Assembly (NCBI GenBank): GCA_021229015.1 | Contig: CM037778.1 | Coordinates: 87,272,477-87,336,476, forward strand | Direction of reading: 5' to 3' | Length of the DNA: 64,000 nucleotides | From: Solen grandis | Lineage: Eukaryota; Mollusca; Bivalvia; Adapedonta; Solenidae | Shown: positions 11,765 to 22,450 of the stretch, piece after piece | Numbering within the stretch: position 1 is the first letter of the stretch | Layout: each line of letters opens with the position of its first letter | Made by a program: the position numbers and the translations under genes | Notes under the pieces: model-generated | What the model was told of the DNA's origin: nothing | Seen by the model: only the letters and a program-made list of their open reading frames with translations | Databases searched by the model: none

Positions 11765-11884
11765 TTTTTTACACGTGAACGCGCGCCTTTTACACGCATA
11801 TGGGAAAATGAAGAAGAGGATAAAAGAATTTCATAAAGGCACGTTTCATTTATTCATGATATGAATGTGCACTAGTGTGCGCTT
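10808..11884 (+). repeat. Satellite unit 7, first part
   Basis: Interrupted 1,077 bp into the unit by the element at 11,885-15,063. The remainder resumes at 15,064. Removing the insertion and one copy of the 6-bp duplication restores a 1,257-bp unit, inside the range of its neighbours. Confidence 0.9.
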
Positions 11885-12559
11885 TGTTGAACCGTAATTT
11901 CACCAAAACGAATTTGTCACACGTGTGAAGAATTCGTACGAGTTTAGCACATGTTTGTGACAAATCCGTACAAATTCTTCACACATTGGGGTGTGAATTT
12001 TTTTTAGCCCCATTTTTTAGATATCTCATGGTTCGAACGAGTTTTTTCACAAATAATGTGAAATATTCGTACGCTTTTGGCACACTAGGGAAATTTATAA
12101 GTTTTAAGTCTGGTTTGGGTATTTTTTTTTATGTTGGTAAATATATATGTATTATAGCTTGGATATTTGGGGGTGTAGTTTCATTGGACTTCTACCATGA
12201 ATCTTCATACTTATTTTACATGAGTTTTTAAAATACTTATAGGAAAACCATTAAATATTCTTCTTGTCAAAAACATAAGCCCTGTAGCTTAGATATTTGG
12301 TTTGTAATATCATCTTATGAACATAATTACCAAGATTGTTCAAATTATGACCCGGGGTTAAAATTACCTCTGCCCAAGGGGTCACTTGTTCACATAGAAT
12401 TTTTAGGGGGAAAACCTTCAAAAATCTTCTTGTCCTTGAGCTTAGATATTTGGTGAGAAGTTTTGCCTGGTGGACCTCTGCAAAGTTTCTAAAATAATGT
12501 AGATCCAATATGAAATTGGGCCCACTAGTTAGCCCCCTCCCGGTTTAACGGATGGGACT

Positions 12560-12625
12560 ATAAGTTTCCCCTCCGTCCGTCTCTCCTTCTAGTCTGTCCG
12601 TCCGTCTGTCTGTCCGCCGTCAGCC
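12560..12625. repeat. CCGTC/TCTG-rich microsatellite
   Basis: Short degenerate array of CCGT and CTGT tetramers inside the TIR element. It is followed by a stretch containing GTTGCTATGACAAC at about 12,767-12,780, a palindrome like an RFX/X-box. Confidence 0.6.
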
Positions 12626-13347
12626 CTTTCCCGTACACAAAACGAATCCGTGATATCACAAAAATACTGAAATATTTTTATGAAACCTGGCATATAGATG
12701 GATGGCAGTAAGGTAGATTATACACGTCTTTTTTCTTCATATGTTGAAAAACCTGGTTGCTATGACAACTAATAGACATAAATATCACTATTTGTGATAA
12801 CTCAAATAGTACTGAACATATTTTTATTGAAACTTGGGCAGTGGCCTACTATCGGTGTTAACCTGTGAATTTCAGCATGGGGTTATGGCGTTATAACGGT
12901 AAAGGACTTTTGTATTGCTTGCAAATATTTTGATAATTGATTGTATTTATATGTTTTTCTTGTCTTTTGTTACACATTAACAATTAAAAAAACTTGATGT
13001 AGGAACTTTTTGGCAAAAATGATTGAAGTATTTTTCTTTGGCTCTTTCTTAAAGAAAAAAAAAACCCTTTACAAAGAACGTTTGATGTTTTCCCGGCTAT
13101 ACTAAGTCGTGTCTCTTACCTACGAACAAGCCAGAGTCTCGGAACAACATTGCACAATATTGAATCTCTTCGCCCCACAGCGAGCTTCACTTATCAAAAT
13201 TAGACAAACTAGAAAATGAAGAATACACGTTTTTCATTTATGCTTTTACACAATCTTGTCCAAGAATGATGTATCCAAGATTATAAATCAAAATCCAGCA
13301 ATTGAGGTTTGTATAAGAGAAGGTAGTAAACACTTTTTTAGACCTTA

Positions 13348-13775
13348 TTAAAAATATGAAAATTCAAAGACCGAAATTACACATATTTTCTGCTATATTG
13401 AACAATGTTCCCAATCCAGTTAGTGTCCGTTATTTTCTTATTCATCTTGGCAGGAACCAGTGGTGTGTTTCAAGAAATTAAAAATGTTATAAGACAACCA
13501 AACTGGGCAAATGCTTGATTAAGACTAAGAGTATCGGGAAATCTCCTGGTTTATGACATTTGTGGACGTTTATTTTTCAAGAATTTGAATTTGTACCCAT
13601 ATGTTCAGTTTCTTTTTTTGTGTGTTACGGTTTTCAGCATAATTAAAAAATATGAAAATTCAAAGACAAAAATTACACATATCTTTGCTATATTGATCAA
13701 TTTTCCCCAATCCAGTTGTGTCGTTTTTTCTTTTTTACCTTGGCGGGAAAACAGTGGTGTGATTCAAGAAATACC
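13348..13775 (+). repeat. Internal direct duplication in the TIR element
   Basis: Positions about 13,348-13,480 are repeated at about 13,641-13,772, offset near 293 bp, sharing AAATATGAAAATTCAAAGAC and CAGTGGTGTG. A second shared block, ACCCATATGTTCAGTTTCTT, occurs at 13,597 and 13,771. Confidence 0.75.
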
Positions 13776-14166
13776 CATATGTTCAGTTTCTTTATTTGTG
13801 TGTTACGGTTTTCGCATAATTAAAAAATTGTATCCCCTCAATTTTGGTGTGTGGTTTTACTTATACCCCATGACGCCGTTTGACTAGTATAGCAAGGGAA
13901 AACTTGAACGTATCTAGATGGTCATCATAAAATTTTGTCATCATTAAATGTATTATGCAAGACACCGGTTAGTCACCCCTTCAAGATTTTTCAGGATCCT
14001 ACCTTAATTGGTCCTGGTCGATAACGTGTATTATCCAGCAGGGAACGAACCTTGTCCTTCCATTGTTGTGTGGTGGCGATTTTAGACACACGGTCTTGGG
14101 GCCGATTAATTTTTCAGTCAAAATTTGTATGCTGAAAAATATTTATGTCTTAAACAAAACTATAAT

Positions 14167-14303
14167 GAGAGAGAGAGAGAGAGAGAGAGTAACTACGGAA
14201 GCCGAATGGTAATAAAAGTCATAGGTAATAATATTTACGTATATTTTTATTTATTTTTTCGTTATATTTTATATATTTATATATATATATATATATATAT
14301 ATT
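14167..14303. repeat. GA microsatellite followed by an AT microsatellite
   Basis: (GA)n at 14,167-14,189 and (TA)n at about 14,271-14,300, inside the TIR element. The short open frame spanning them is low complexity. Confidence 0.85.
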
Positions 14304-14517
14304 ATATTATTAATAAAGAGTTGATATTTTGTTATATCGGAAACTGATCGCGTAAGTCGAGATAATTCTCGTAAAAACGTTACAAAAATTGTTTATATGA
14401 AGATAAATTACTCGATATAACGACAATTAACTCGTTATTACATGTAACAGCTTGGTTTAAATTATGAAAAAGGATATCGTTTTTACGAAATAACTATCAT
14501 TTACAGATTTTTTTTAA

Positions 14518-14772
14518 ACATGGGACAGATAAGTGCTGCCACACTGCAGGTATACGCCGTAGACATGTGGGCATGATACCATACCCAGTCACATTATCCT
14601 GACACTGGGCAACCAGACGCGCAACTTCCACTTACTTCCCATTTAGGCCCCAAACAAGGGAGCTATAACACTACACTATTAAGGACTTTCATATTTATGT
14701 CGCGACCGGGGATCGAACCCACGACCTCCCGCACCCGAGGCGGACGCTCTTACCACGTAAACACGGGGCCGG
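14518..14772 (-). repeat. SINE-B copy inside the TIR element
   Basis: On the minus strand it has a tRNA-like head (A box near the high-coordinate end, B box as the complement of GGGATCGAACCCACGACC) and the conserved 3' body containing CGCCGTAGACATGTGG and CAGTCACATTATCCTGACAC. Its presence means the host element was itself a SINE target before or after it entered the satellite. Confidence 0.8.
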
Positions 14773-15063
14773 TTTTATAATGGGAAAAATGGTTCTAATA
14801 GGTAGACTAAAAACAATATGTGAGAGATGGAGTCTTGCTGAAATGTGGAAATTTTCGTTTGGATAAATTTTTTAAAAAATGTTTTTTTGTTTTTTTTTTT
14901 GACGTGTGAAGAATTCGTTTCTGCCTTCAGGGGGTCAAAGGTTGTGTACGAAAATTTCACATATTTGTGAGAATTCGTACGGATTTGTCACACACATGTG
15001 CCAAACTGTACGAATTCTTCACACGTGTGACAAATTCGTTTTGGTGAAATTTACGGTTCAACA

Positions 15064-16163
15064 GCGCTTTCATACACTTTTAATTATTATTCAGTTTTAG
15101 TGTTATGTTAATACTTATATTTAATAAATATAATAAAGAATCACGTACACAGAGGGCGCGTGCATACCTGATAAAAATGTTTTAATGGTATTTAAAAAAA
15201 AAAAATGCGCGCGCCTACACATTTAATGTGTGTTTTCTTCCTTCCGCAGGGTAACCCGCGTTATCACGTGATTTTTGACAATAGCCGTGACGTTTCGTAG
15301 ATCGAGGCAACGTCGCCACGCAACGCACGTGACGTCTATTGTCCTCGTTTTACGTTGGAGACCCCGTTCTGATTGCACCGGTCGTCTCGGGGGAGGGCGG
15401 AGGGGGGGTTTCCCCGCGAAGAGCGCGCGCGGAGACGAACGGACATATTTCCCGAAACGACCTGGCCGCTGTAGAAAACGTTAGTCACATTTTTTTTTCA
15501 ATTAAAACAGCATGCTTAGAGCGTTTAAAATTCGTTCTGAGTCTAGAATCTGATCTGCTTGATGAAGTAGATATTACCACGGCGTCCCTGACTGGTCGGA
15601 AAGAGCGAATGGGATCGGACATGATATTTTCGCTTAGAAAAGTTCCACGTGAAGCAGCGAACCGCCGTGCTACGTTAGACCGAGCCGTTTATAAGGTGTT
15701 GACATACTTACTAGTAGAGAGAATAGCATGATCTACGTTATCGTTACGAATGTTCCAAAACATAATACTGTAGAATCATTAATATTCATGGGGAACTAAT
15801 TTTCGTTGTTTTCGTGGATGACTTTATTACGAAATTTATCCCCACGCAAACTTTATTTCATAGACCTTATAATTTCTAGAACATAGTTCCACGAATATAT
15901 TTACAACGAAATTAATTCAATCACAGATTCCACGAAATTTAATGTCAATGAAATAAATAATTTACAGTAAACACAGAAGGAAAAAGAAAGAAAGAATTAT
16001 GATATCGAAATATCGAGTGTGTGTATAAATAATAGTAATAATATTTAATAATATTAATATTAATAATAAATAAATAATAAAAAATGTAGATATATAAATA
16101 AATAATTAAAATGGGGAGAAATGTTATATTAATTTTGTGCTCTTAGGTACATATAACTACAAT

Positions 16164-16194
<31 letters not shown>

Positions 16195-16345
16195 TTTTAT
16201 ACACGTGAACGCGCGCCTTTTACGCGCATATGGAAATGAAGAAGAGTGATAAAAGAAGTCATAAAAGGCACGTTTCATTTATTCATGATATGAATGTGCA
16301 CTAGTGTGCGCTTTCATACACTTATCATTATTATTCAGTTATTAG
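15064..16345 (+). repeat. Satellite array, right part (end of unit 7 and unit 8)
   Basis: Resumes exactly at the second GCGCTT copy. The unit 8 anchor is at 15,250. Unit 8 is clean until TTCAGTTATTAGT at 16,345, where it jumps to the CACATTTTTTTT segment that normally follows GTTAGT about 235 bp into a unit. Confidence 0.9.
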
Positions 16346-16966
16346 TCACATTTTTTTTTAAATTTTAAAAACAGCATGTTGGGAGCTTTTTTTTAAAAAA
16401 TTCTTTTTTCTGAGTCTAAAAAATCTGATCTGCTTTGATGAGTTGTTATTTACACACGGCGTCCGGACTGGTGGGAAAGAGCAAAATGGGATGGACATGT
16501 ATTTTTCGCTTAGAAAACGTTCCACGTGAAGCAGCAAAACCGCCGTGCTAGGGTTGGGCCCGACCCCTTTAAAAGGTTTGTTGACATACTTCCTAGTACA
16601 GAAAAAATAGAAATGGTCTGTTAATGTTTTACAAAAGTTCCCAAAACATAATACTTTTTAGAATCATTAAAAATTCAGGGGGGGAAAACAAATTTTTTTC
16701 GTTTTTTTTTTTTTTTTCGTGGTTTGATTTTTTATCCACGAATTTTTTACCCCAAACGAAAAAATTTTTATTTCATAGCCCCTTATTTTTTTCTAGAAAA
16801 TTAGAATTTATTTCCAACGAAATTATTTACCCACGGAAAATTTAATAAAAAAAATTTTTAACAAAAAACCAGAAGGAAAAAAAAAAAAAAATTTAAATGG
16901 TTCAAGGGGAAAAAAATAAAAAAATTTTTAAAATTTTTTAAAAAAAAAAAAAAAAAAAAGAAAAAA
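16346..16966 (+). repeat. Truncated and degraded satellite unit 9
   Basis: Begins at internal position about 235 of the unit, so about 395 bp is missing across the junction. Sequence quality falls progressively into A/T runs before the gap. The order of the remaining blocks is as in other units. Confidence 0.75.
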
Positions 16967-17066
16967 NNNNNNNNNNNNNNNNNNNNNNNNNNNNNNNNNN
17001 NNNNNNNNNNNNNNNNNNNNNNNNNNNNNNNNNNNNNNNNNNNNNNNNNNNNNNNNNNNNNNNNNN
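16967..17066. other. Assembly gap of exactly 100 N
   Basis: The round length indicates a placeholder of unknown true size. The right flank starts ATTTATTTATTT, which could be the ATTT tract of a further satellite unit, so the gap probably hides more array. Confidence 0.97.
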
Positions 17067-17082
17067 ATTTATTTATTTAAGT

Positions 17083-17088
17083 TTTATT
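17083..17088 (-). promoter_or_regulatory. Candidate polyadenylation signal for the minus-strand GPCR
   Basis: AATAAA on the minus strand, about 190 bp beyond the stop codon. Two further overlapping copies lie at 17,068-17,077 inside the ATTT repeat next to the gap, so the signal may be coincidental. Confidence 0.35.
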
Positions 17089-17276
17089 TGATGGTTATAA
17101 CAATATGATATAAAAAATGATTGGGTTCTCCTCTACACAGAAATAATTACTTAAATAAAACAATACACATGTAGTTAAAAACGCAAATAAAATAAGTACA
17201 TGCACATATACCAGACTTTAAAAGTAAGTTTGCAGAACATGTTGATAACCTACCAGACATTCTGCCACACCTCACA

Positions 17277-18563
17277 CTATTCGACAGATCTGCATTTCGA
17301 GAGAGTGTTAATCCGACAAAGAGTCATAATGTTCCTGAAGCGTGGATCGAGGATTCCGTAGATCACCGGGTTGATAATGTGGTTGATGAAATAAAAACGA
17401 AAGAAAAAGAAATAAACAGCCCTCTCTATGTCATTATAATCGTCAAGAACCCCGCCCGCAATGAATGACAAAAGGGTCAAATACATCGAGGTGGTGATGA
17501 TAAAAATAACCGTCAGAATGAACATTATTTTCGTCTTCCTCCGAACCTTCGAACCGATGCTCAGAGACCTGTTGGTGGATTTTTGTAAACCCGTGCTTCT
17601 GTGTGCCTGGTCATTATAAGATCCTTTCTCCGTGGTACTGAAGCTATCTCCATCAGTGGAACAGCTGCTTCTCGCGGACGGTACTACTTTTGGTATAGCC
17701 AAAAATCTTCGCAAGCTTGGCTCCTTTCTGGCCGTTTGTGGAGAATCAGTTCTTTCATCGTCAGAAGAATTTAGATCCTTTGATATACCGCTGTCCAGGT
17801 TTGAGTCAACTCTTTCAACATTAGAAAGTTCTCCTTTCTTTTGTCGTAAAGTTGATAGTGAGTGAGATTTTAACTGTTTAGTTTTCTGCTTTTGTTTAAT
17901 TAGACGAAATGAAACGAGAGAATAGAAGATGAACATGATTACAAGGGTTGTTGAGACGATGCCAGTTACACTGGATGAATAGCGTAGAGGATCTTTGGTT
18001 CCATGATATTTCTGGTCGATTTCACAGAGGGTAACTGTAACTTCGTGATTCTTATGCATCAACTGAGCAGAGTGGGTTCCCCAATATATTGCCACTGGTA
18101 TGGCAACAATAGCAGATAAAATGTAAATAATAACGCAAAGTTTCCAGGCAAGACGAGGCTTTATCTGGAACCCAAACGGTCTACAGACCTTCAAGTACCT
18201 ATCGAAGGCGATGACGCACAGTCCAAATGCTTCGATACAGACTGTAAAAATGTTGAAGAACGATTTGATTTTGCACACCGTCGGGTACGGGTACGAATAC
18301 CAGTTGAGCTGCGTGAAAACCTCGCCCGGAATGGTTGTGATACTGGCGGTGAAGTCGGCGAAAGCCAGGCACAAGACAAAGAACCGGAAGTTGCAGACCT
18401 TGTACCGGAACAAGAATACGAAGATCACCAGTAGGTTACCAACAAATCCCAGGACTGCCTCAGTCCCAACAAATACTGTCACAGGCAAAACAGCCATCTT
18501 CATCTCATCATTAACTTCTTTCAGCAATTGCTTCTCGAACTCTGTTGAATTATTTTCAGCCAT
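17277..18563 (-). CDS. Orphan class A (rhodopsin-like) GPCR, 428 aa, intronless
   Basis: Seven-helix plasma-membrane receptor expected to couple to heterotrimeric G proteins; the ligand is unknown. Seen: TM1 about 27-51 with GNLLV (N43), TM2 with LAFAD (D70), C97 at the top of TM3 and C180 in ECL2 as the conserved disulfide pair, DRY at 121-123, W140 in TM4, TM7 with NPVIY at 398-402, then a short basic tail. The third intracellular loop (about 226-344) is long, Ser/Thr-rich and contains DSGISKDLNSSDDE-like acidic-serine segments. TM5 lacks the usual proline and TM6 lacks the CWxP motif, which is atypical. Two N-terminal NxS/T sites (N5, N43 excluded as membrane) suggest only light glycosylation. 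The start chosen is the first in-frame ATG with N-terminal and TM1 length typical of the family. A peptide or amine receptor cannot be told apart from sequence alone. Confidence 0.93.
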   Translation of the reverse strand: MAENNSTEFEKQLLKEVNDEMKMAVLPVTVFVGTEAVLGFVGNLLVIFVFLFRYKVCNFRFFVLCLAFADFTASITTIPGEVFTQLNWYSYPYPTVCKIKSFFNIFTVCIEAFGLCVIAFDRYLKVCRPFGFQIKPRLAWKLCVIIYILSAIVAIPVAIYWGTHSAQLMHKNHEVTVTLCEIDQKYHGTKDPLRYSSSVTGIVSTTLVIMFIFYSLVSFRLIKQKQKTKQLKSHSLSTLRQKKGELSNVERVDSNLDSGISKDLNSSDDERTDSPQTARKEPSLRRFLAIPKVVPSARSSCSTDGDSFSTTEKGSYNDQAHRSTGLQKSTNRSLSIGSKVRRKTKIMFILTVIFIITTSMYLTLLSFIAGGVLDDYNDIERAVYFFFFRFYFINHIINPVIYGILDPRFRNIMTLCRINTLSKCRSVE

Positions 18564-19073
18564 GCCAACAATGAAATATAGACAACTCCTGGAGTCCCCG
18601 AATTATGAACTCGTTTGCCAATTTAATTTTCACAAGAAAACAAAGCAGAAAGCTTGATAAAATATGTCTTTTCGATTACATCCGGGATGAAATTAAATAC
18701 AAGTAATTGAACTGTTATTAATATACTCAATGTAAACAATCTACAATAACAGTATGAGAGGAGATAATCGAAATACTTGAACATATATTTCACCAATACT
18801 AATTTACAAAACTATCAGCTACGTGCCTAAATGTTCATATACCATTGTTTTGCATTTTGTCCCCGTTTGGAAAAGAAATCGACGTGCATTACTACAGCGT
18901 ACTGATTATATCAGTTTCTTTCGCTAGCGAAAAGACAATAAAAAGCTGAATATGCTTGTTTTCGTCTTTTCGCAAAGCGCATTGTCGCAAGCGAAAAGCC
19001 GAAAACATGACAACAAGCCAAAATGGATTGTTTTCGTCTTTTTGCAAGGCGCGTATCATATTAAAGGAGTATT
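18564..19073. other. 5' flank of the GPCR; no clear element
   Basis: No exon seen. A segment TTTTCGTCTTTTCGCAAAGC at about 18,960 recurs as TTTTCGTCTTTTTGCAAGGC at about 19,031, a short imperfect direct repeat. The gene promoter should lie here, but no TATA or initiator can be assigned with confidence. Confidence 0.45.
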
Positions 19074-19233
19074 TAAGGTAAAGTCCCTGTAATCGTTCCG
19101 CTACGTCTTGGACCACTTAACTTCTACCAAGATAAGCAAGGTACCCTAATGAAACATTAGGAAACCTTGGTTATCTCAGTGAAATGCCATTAGGTCCGAA
19201 ATGTAGCGGAACCATTACATGGACTTTACCTAA
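19074..19233. mobile_element. MITE-like element with long inverted repeats
   Basis: The left end TAAGGTAAAGTCCCTGTAAT and the reverse complement of the right end, TTAGGTAAAGTCCATGTAAT, match, and pairing continues through TTCCGCTAC. The interior is also partly self-complementary (CTACCAAGATAAG against CTTGGTTATCTC). About 160 bp, non-coding. Confidence 0.8.
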
Positions 19234-19757
19234 CATCATAATTTACGTTAGTGTGCAAATAAATCAAGAGTTAATTTCTTTAAATGAGGTTGAATTTATA
19301 AATTTCTAATAGGCCTTTCGGAGACAAAAAGGACATAATTGTCAGTGGCAAAAGGGGGCGTCCGACATAAACTTTCATTATCAATTATTTTTCATACAAT
19401 TACTATAATTGTACAATAAATCAAATAAGCACTTTTTCTTATTACTTTTTATTATAACAGTTATATTAGTGTTTATTGTCATAGTAATATATAATACATA
19501 CAAAACGAATTAACGTTACTATACATCAGTTATCTAACGTAATGTAGCGGCATAGAAAAATAGCAGACGAAAACGCCGTTAATACTGCGCATCGGAATTT
19601 AATCATGCGGCCTTCCTTTGAGCCAGGACGAACCATATCCCCATTGTAGTGCTCTGGGTGCTTCAGCCGTTTCCCAAAGTCCACTTTAGACATGCCCCTT
19701 GCGCATTTGTGGGTTTGTTTGTTGGGCTTATCTTCCCACTGATAGCGTTTCAATCAT
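19234..19757. other. AT-rich intergenic, nothing recognised
   Basis: No coding signal, no inverted repeats and no SINE head found. Confidence 0.5.
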
Positions 19758-19925
19758 TTTGTGAGACAGATACAGTGCTGCGACACTGTAGTATCACGCC
19801 GTAGACATGTGACATGATACCACACCAAGTCACATTATCCTGACTCCGGGCCAACCAGTACTGGAACTGCCCTGCATATATGCTGAACGCCAAGCAGGGT
19901 GCTTTCAGTACCATTCTTAACGCTT
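19758..19925 (-). repeat. SINE-B 3' body, 5'-truncated
   Basis: Contains CACGCCGTAGACATGTGACATGATACCACACC and the following body down to the AAGCAGGGTGCTTTC segment, but no tRNA-like head. Consistent with 5' truncation at insertion or later loss. Confidence 0.75.
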
Positions 19926-20454
19926 CGCATGCATACCCGGAAGGCGACAACAAGAAAAGACGACAACAATTGGCTAACGCAAAAGACGACAAAAAGTTAC
20001 TGATATAAATCTACCATGACGTTACAAATTTCCTAGTAGCATGACCGACAGTGGCCTACGTGACGGCTGAAGTCAAAACAATCCACAACACTTGATCAGT
20101 GTTCTATAACTTCCTCCATTGGAGTGGGCTGCTGGTGGATGAATCTAGGACGCGAGTTGACTTAATATGACATAGTTTCTTCATTTAACCTCTTTCCTTA
20201 TATTATTGCGAAAAAACAACAACAAAAAAAACAACAAAACAACAACAACAAAAAAACTGAAATTCATTTTTTGATTCCCCACTGCGATATGTACCCGTGG
20301 TCTGATCAAGCTGAGAGCTATTCTCACTCTGCGTGCAGATTTAACGATTGCAGTAAACTGATCTGGTTTCATACTTGCCGCATTGACACATTTAGTAAGG
20401 AATAGACAAGGGCAAGCAGAACGGGTTGCGATTAGTATATACATTCCTTATATT
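19926..20454. other. Intergenic, simple A/C-rich tract only
   Basis: An ACAACAAAA-type tract at about 20,215-20,260 is the only structure seen. Confidence 0.45.
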
Positions 20455-20648
20455 GTGAATTTTTGTGGGACACTAATTTGTGGTTAATTCTCGAATGTGT
20501 TATCAGCGAATATCCCCAATGTTACTGTTCTTTTTGCAGATCTCGCGTTTTCTAGAACATGAATAGCCGAAAAACGATACCCACGAAAAACCCTTGAATA
20601 CATAATCAACGAAATTTAATGTCAACGAAAATTAATGATTTTACAGTT
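20455..20648. mobile_element. Fold-back MITE, dispersed copy 1
   Basis: Ends near GTGGGACACTAATTTGTGG and CGAAAATTAATGATTTTACAG. The interior TTTTCTAGAACATGAATAGCC and GAAATTTAATGTCAACGAAA match the element embedded in the satellite units. Confidence 0.7.
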
Positions 20649-20854
20649 ATTTAATATAATATTTACAATGCTACAATATATGATAATCTTGACATTTTGG
20701 TCTTACATCGCATTGATGGTCTTAACGAAATATGTCGTTAGGTATAAAGTACTAACTAATTTAGGATTTGATGTGGGTATGAGGGGTCTATTGATTTAGT
20801 GTGCTCGTGTTAATGCCCCACAAACAATTTTTCAATCACTTAAGGATATTGTCT

Positions 20855-20945
20855 TCATGATGCAGGTGTATTGCTGCTTCACCGCGGTATCAATCCGCAG
20901 ACAAGTGGCATGATACCACACCCAATCATGGTACCAGACCAATGA
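20855..20945 (-). repeat. SINE-B fragment, decayed
   Basis: Short match to the 3' body (GTGGCATGATACCACACCCAATCA) with substitutions in the CGCCGTAGAC motif. No head present. Confidence 0.5.
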
Positions 20946-22450
20946 CATATCAACCACGTGACTTCCCGGTAACGGTGGAATAACTTTTAATGATCTCCGA
21001 GACAAAGCGCCGCTGTTTAAGCAATATTCATTTAAGAATATTACCGTATGGTACATACAATGTATATGAATCGAATTGTAACAAATACTGCTGGAATTTA
21101 AAAAAAATATAATTAGGAAAAACTTATATAATTTCCTTTTCTAAAGGTTGTAAACATACACAGAGTGATTTAGTGGTACACAGTAAAGGATTTTTTTGTG
21201 ACAATTTGTCAAAAACATGATTTGTTTTTACGTCGCCACAAAAAAATTGTTATCAGAAAAAATAAGATGTGATTGTCTGTGATTTAATTTCCTATTGACC
21301 ACGCTGTTTTCCTTTATACGAATGATGAACTTGTGGTATATGATTTATATCACCAATCTTTAAGTATTCAAAACAGGACATTAATGATACACTGAAATGA
21401 TACAAATCGACTCTCTTGTCAAACACTGATTATAAATTAATCGTTATATTTACGCACCAAAATACATTTGAAGAACGGATCATAAACAACTGTTACTTGT
21501 TGTCATTGTTTATTTTTCTAACATGTCTTTTCTTCTGTCTTTTGATACATTTGTTTTCAGCGGACAGTTTCAGCTGTAAGGTGACTGGAGTGGTTTGTTG
21601 ATTAAGAACTTAAAAATCGAGTATTTCAAGTATGTTTACTAAGTTAGACGCAAATAGAACACGTGTGTTACATTACTTCAAGTGTTTATGTCCGACTATT
21701 TTGATATATCGATCTTAGGATGCACGTTATTCGTGTATATCAAATCATTTTAAATCTCATGACTTTTACTGATGTTATATATCATTCCGCCAGAAATTGG
21801 GGTCATTTAGTGATTTGTTCATGAAAATTAATTCGTATATATATGACTTATTCTATATAAATAAAAAATCTATATATCCAATAAGCAATACAACCTTAAT
21901 TTTCATTTTTATCTAAGGTACGGTATATCCGCGATGTATTTGTCTAAGGCCTTTATTCTTCGTGAAAATGTATATGAATACTTTTTACACCTCAGAATAT
22001 TATATTTGTCACACGTGCATGTTATAATTTTTCTGTTTCGGAGGAACTACAAGTTGTATTTACTATACTATACTATACTCGGAGCGAAACAGAAATCAAG
22101 TAAATGTATATCAAGCTTATTGCCATATACATTGGGACATAAAAGATACGAGTATATGAAACACACAGTACATGTAATTTACGTAAATGTGAAATAAACT
22201 CAGAACAATGACAACCAAACAAAATACTTGCTTAGAATACTCTCTCTCTCTTGAATGCCTTAACACAATGGTAACACGTTGCAGTTTTGCATCATCGGAA
22301 TATCTTTGGATATACTAATACTCGTGTAATGAGGACTTAGATTATAGTATTGTGTGATGTTCATATAGATCAGAAAATCATCCTCCTTTAAAATCGTTTA
22401 CACTTCAGTTTATTTCGTGATATATGGTTGAGACGACGAAACATACATTA
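20946..22450. other. Intergenic, nothing recognised
   Basis: AT-rich DNA without convincing exons or terminal repeats. ACTATACTATACTATACT at about 22,060 is a minor simple repeat. Confidence 0.5.

Larger units (their letters stand above)
2900..11884 (+). repeat. Satellite array, left part (about 1.25-kb tandem units)
   Basis: A common anchor, TTCCGCAGGGTAACCAGCG or a close variant, recurs at 3,011, 4,231, 5,502, 6,774, 9,569 and 10,808. The clean intervals are 1,220, 1,271, 1,272 and 1,239 bp. All units are in the same orientation. Copies differ mostly by small indels and G/C-run changes. The array resumes at 15,064 after a mobile element and runs into an assembly gap, so its true length is unknown. 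No unit keeps a conserved open reading frame, because frames break differently in every copy. Confidence 0.93.
11885..15063. mobile_element. 3.18-kb TIR element inserted in the satellite
   Basis: Ends TGTTGAACCG and CGGTTCAACA are inverted repeats that continue inward for roughly 100 bp, including a shared TGTCACACGTGTGAAG and repeated ATTCGTACG motifs. The flanks are GCGCTT at 11,879-11,884 and again at 15,064-15,069, a 6-bp target-site duplication, and uninterrupted units show the empty site. No transposase or other long open frame is present, so it is a non-autonomous copy. It carries an internal duplication, a CCGTC-rich microsatellite, GA and AT microsatellites and a SINE-B copy. The superfamily cannot be assigned from the ends alone. 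Confidence 0.88.

Noticed and set aside
11885..15063. LTR retrotransposon reading because the ends are TG...CA
   Set aside because: The terminal sequences are inverted, not direct, repeats and no gag/pol frame is present.
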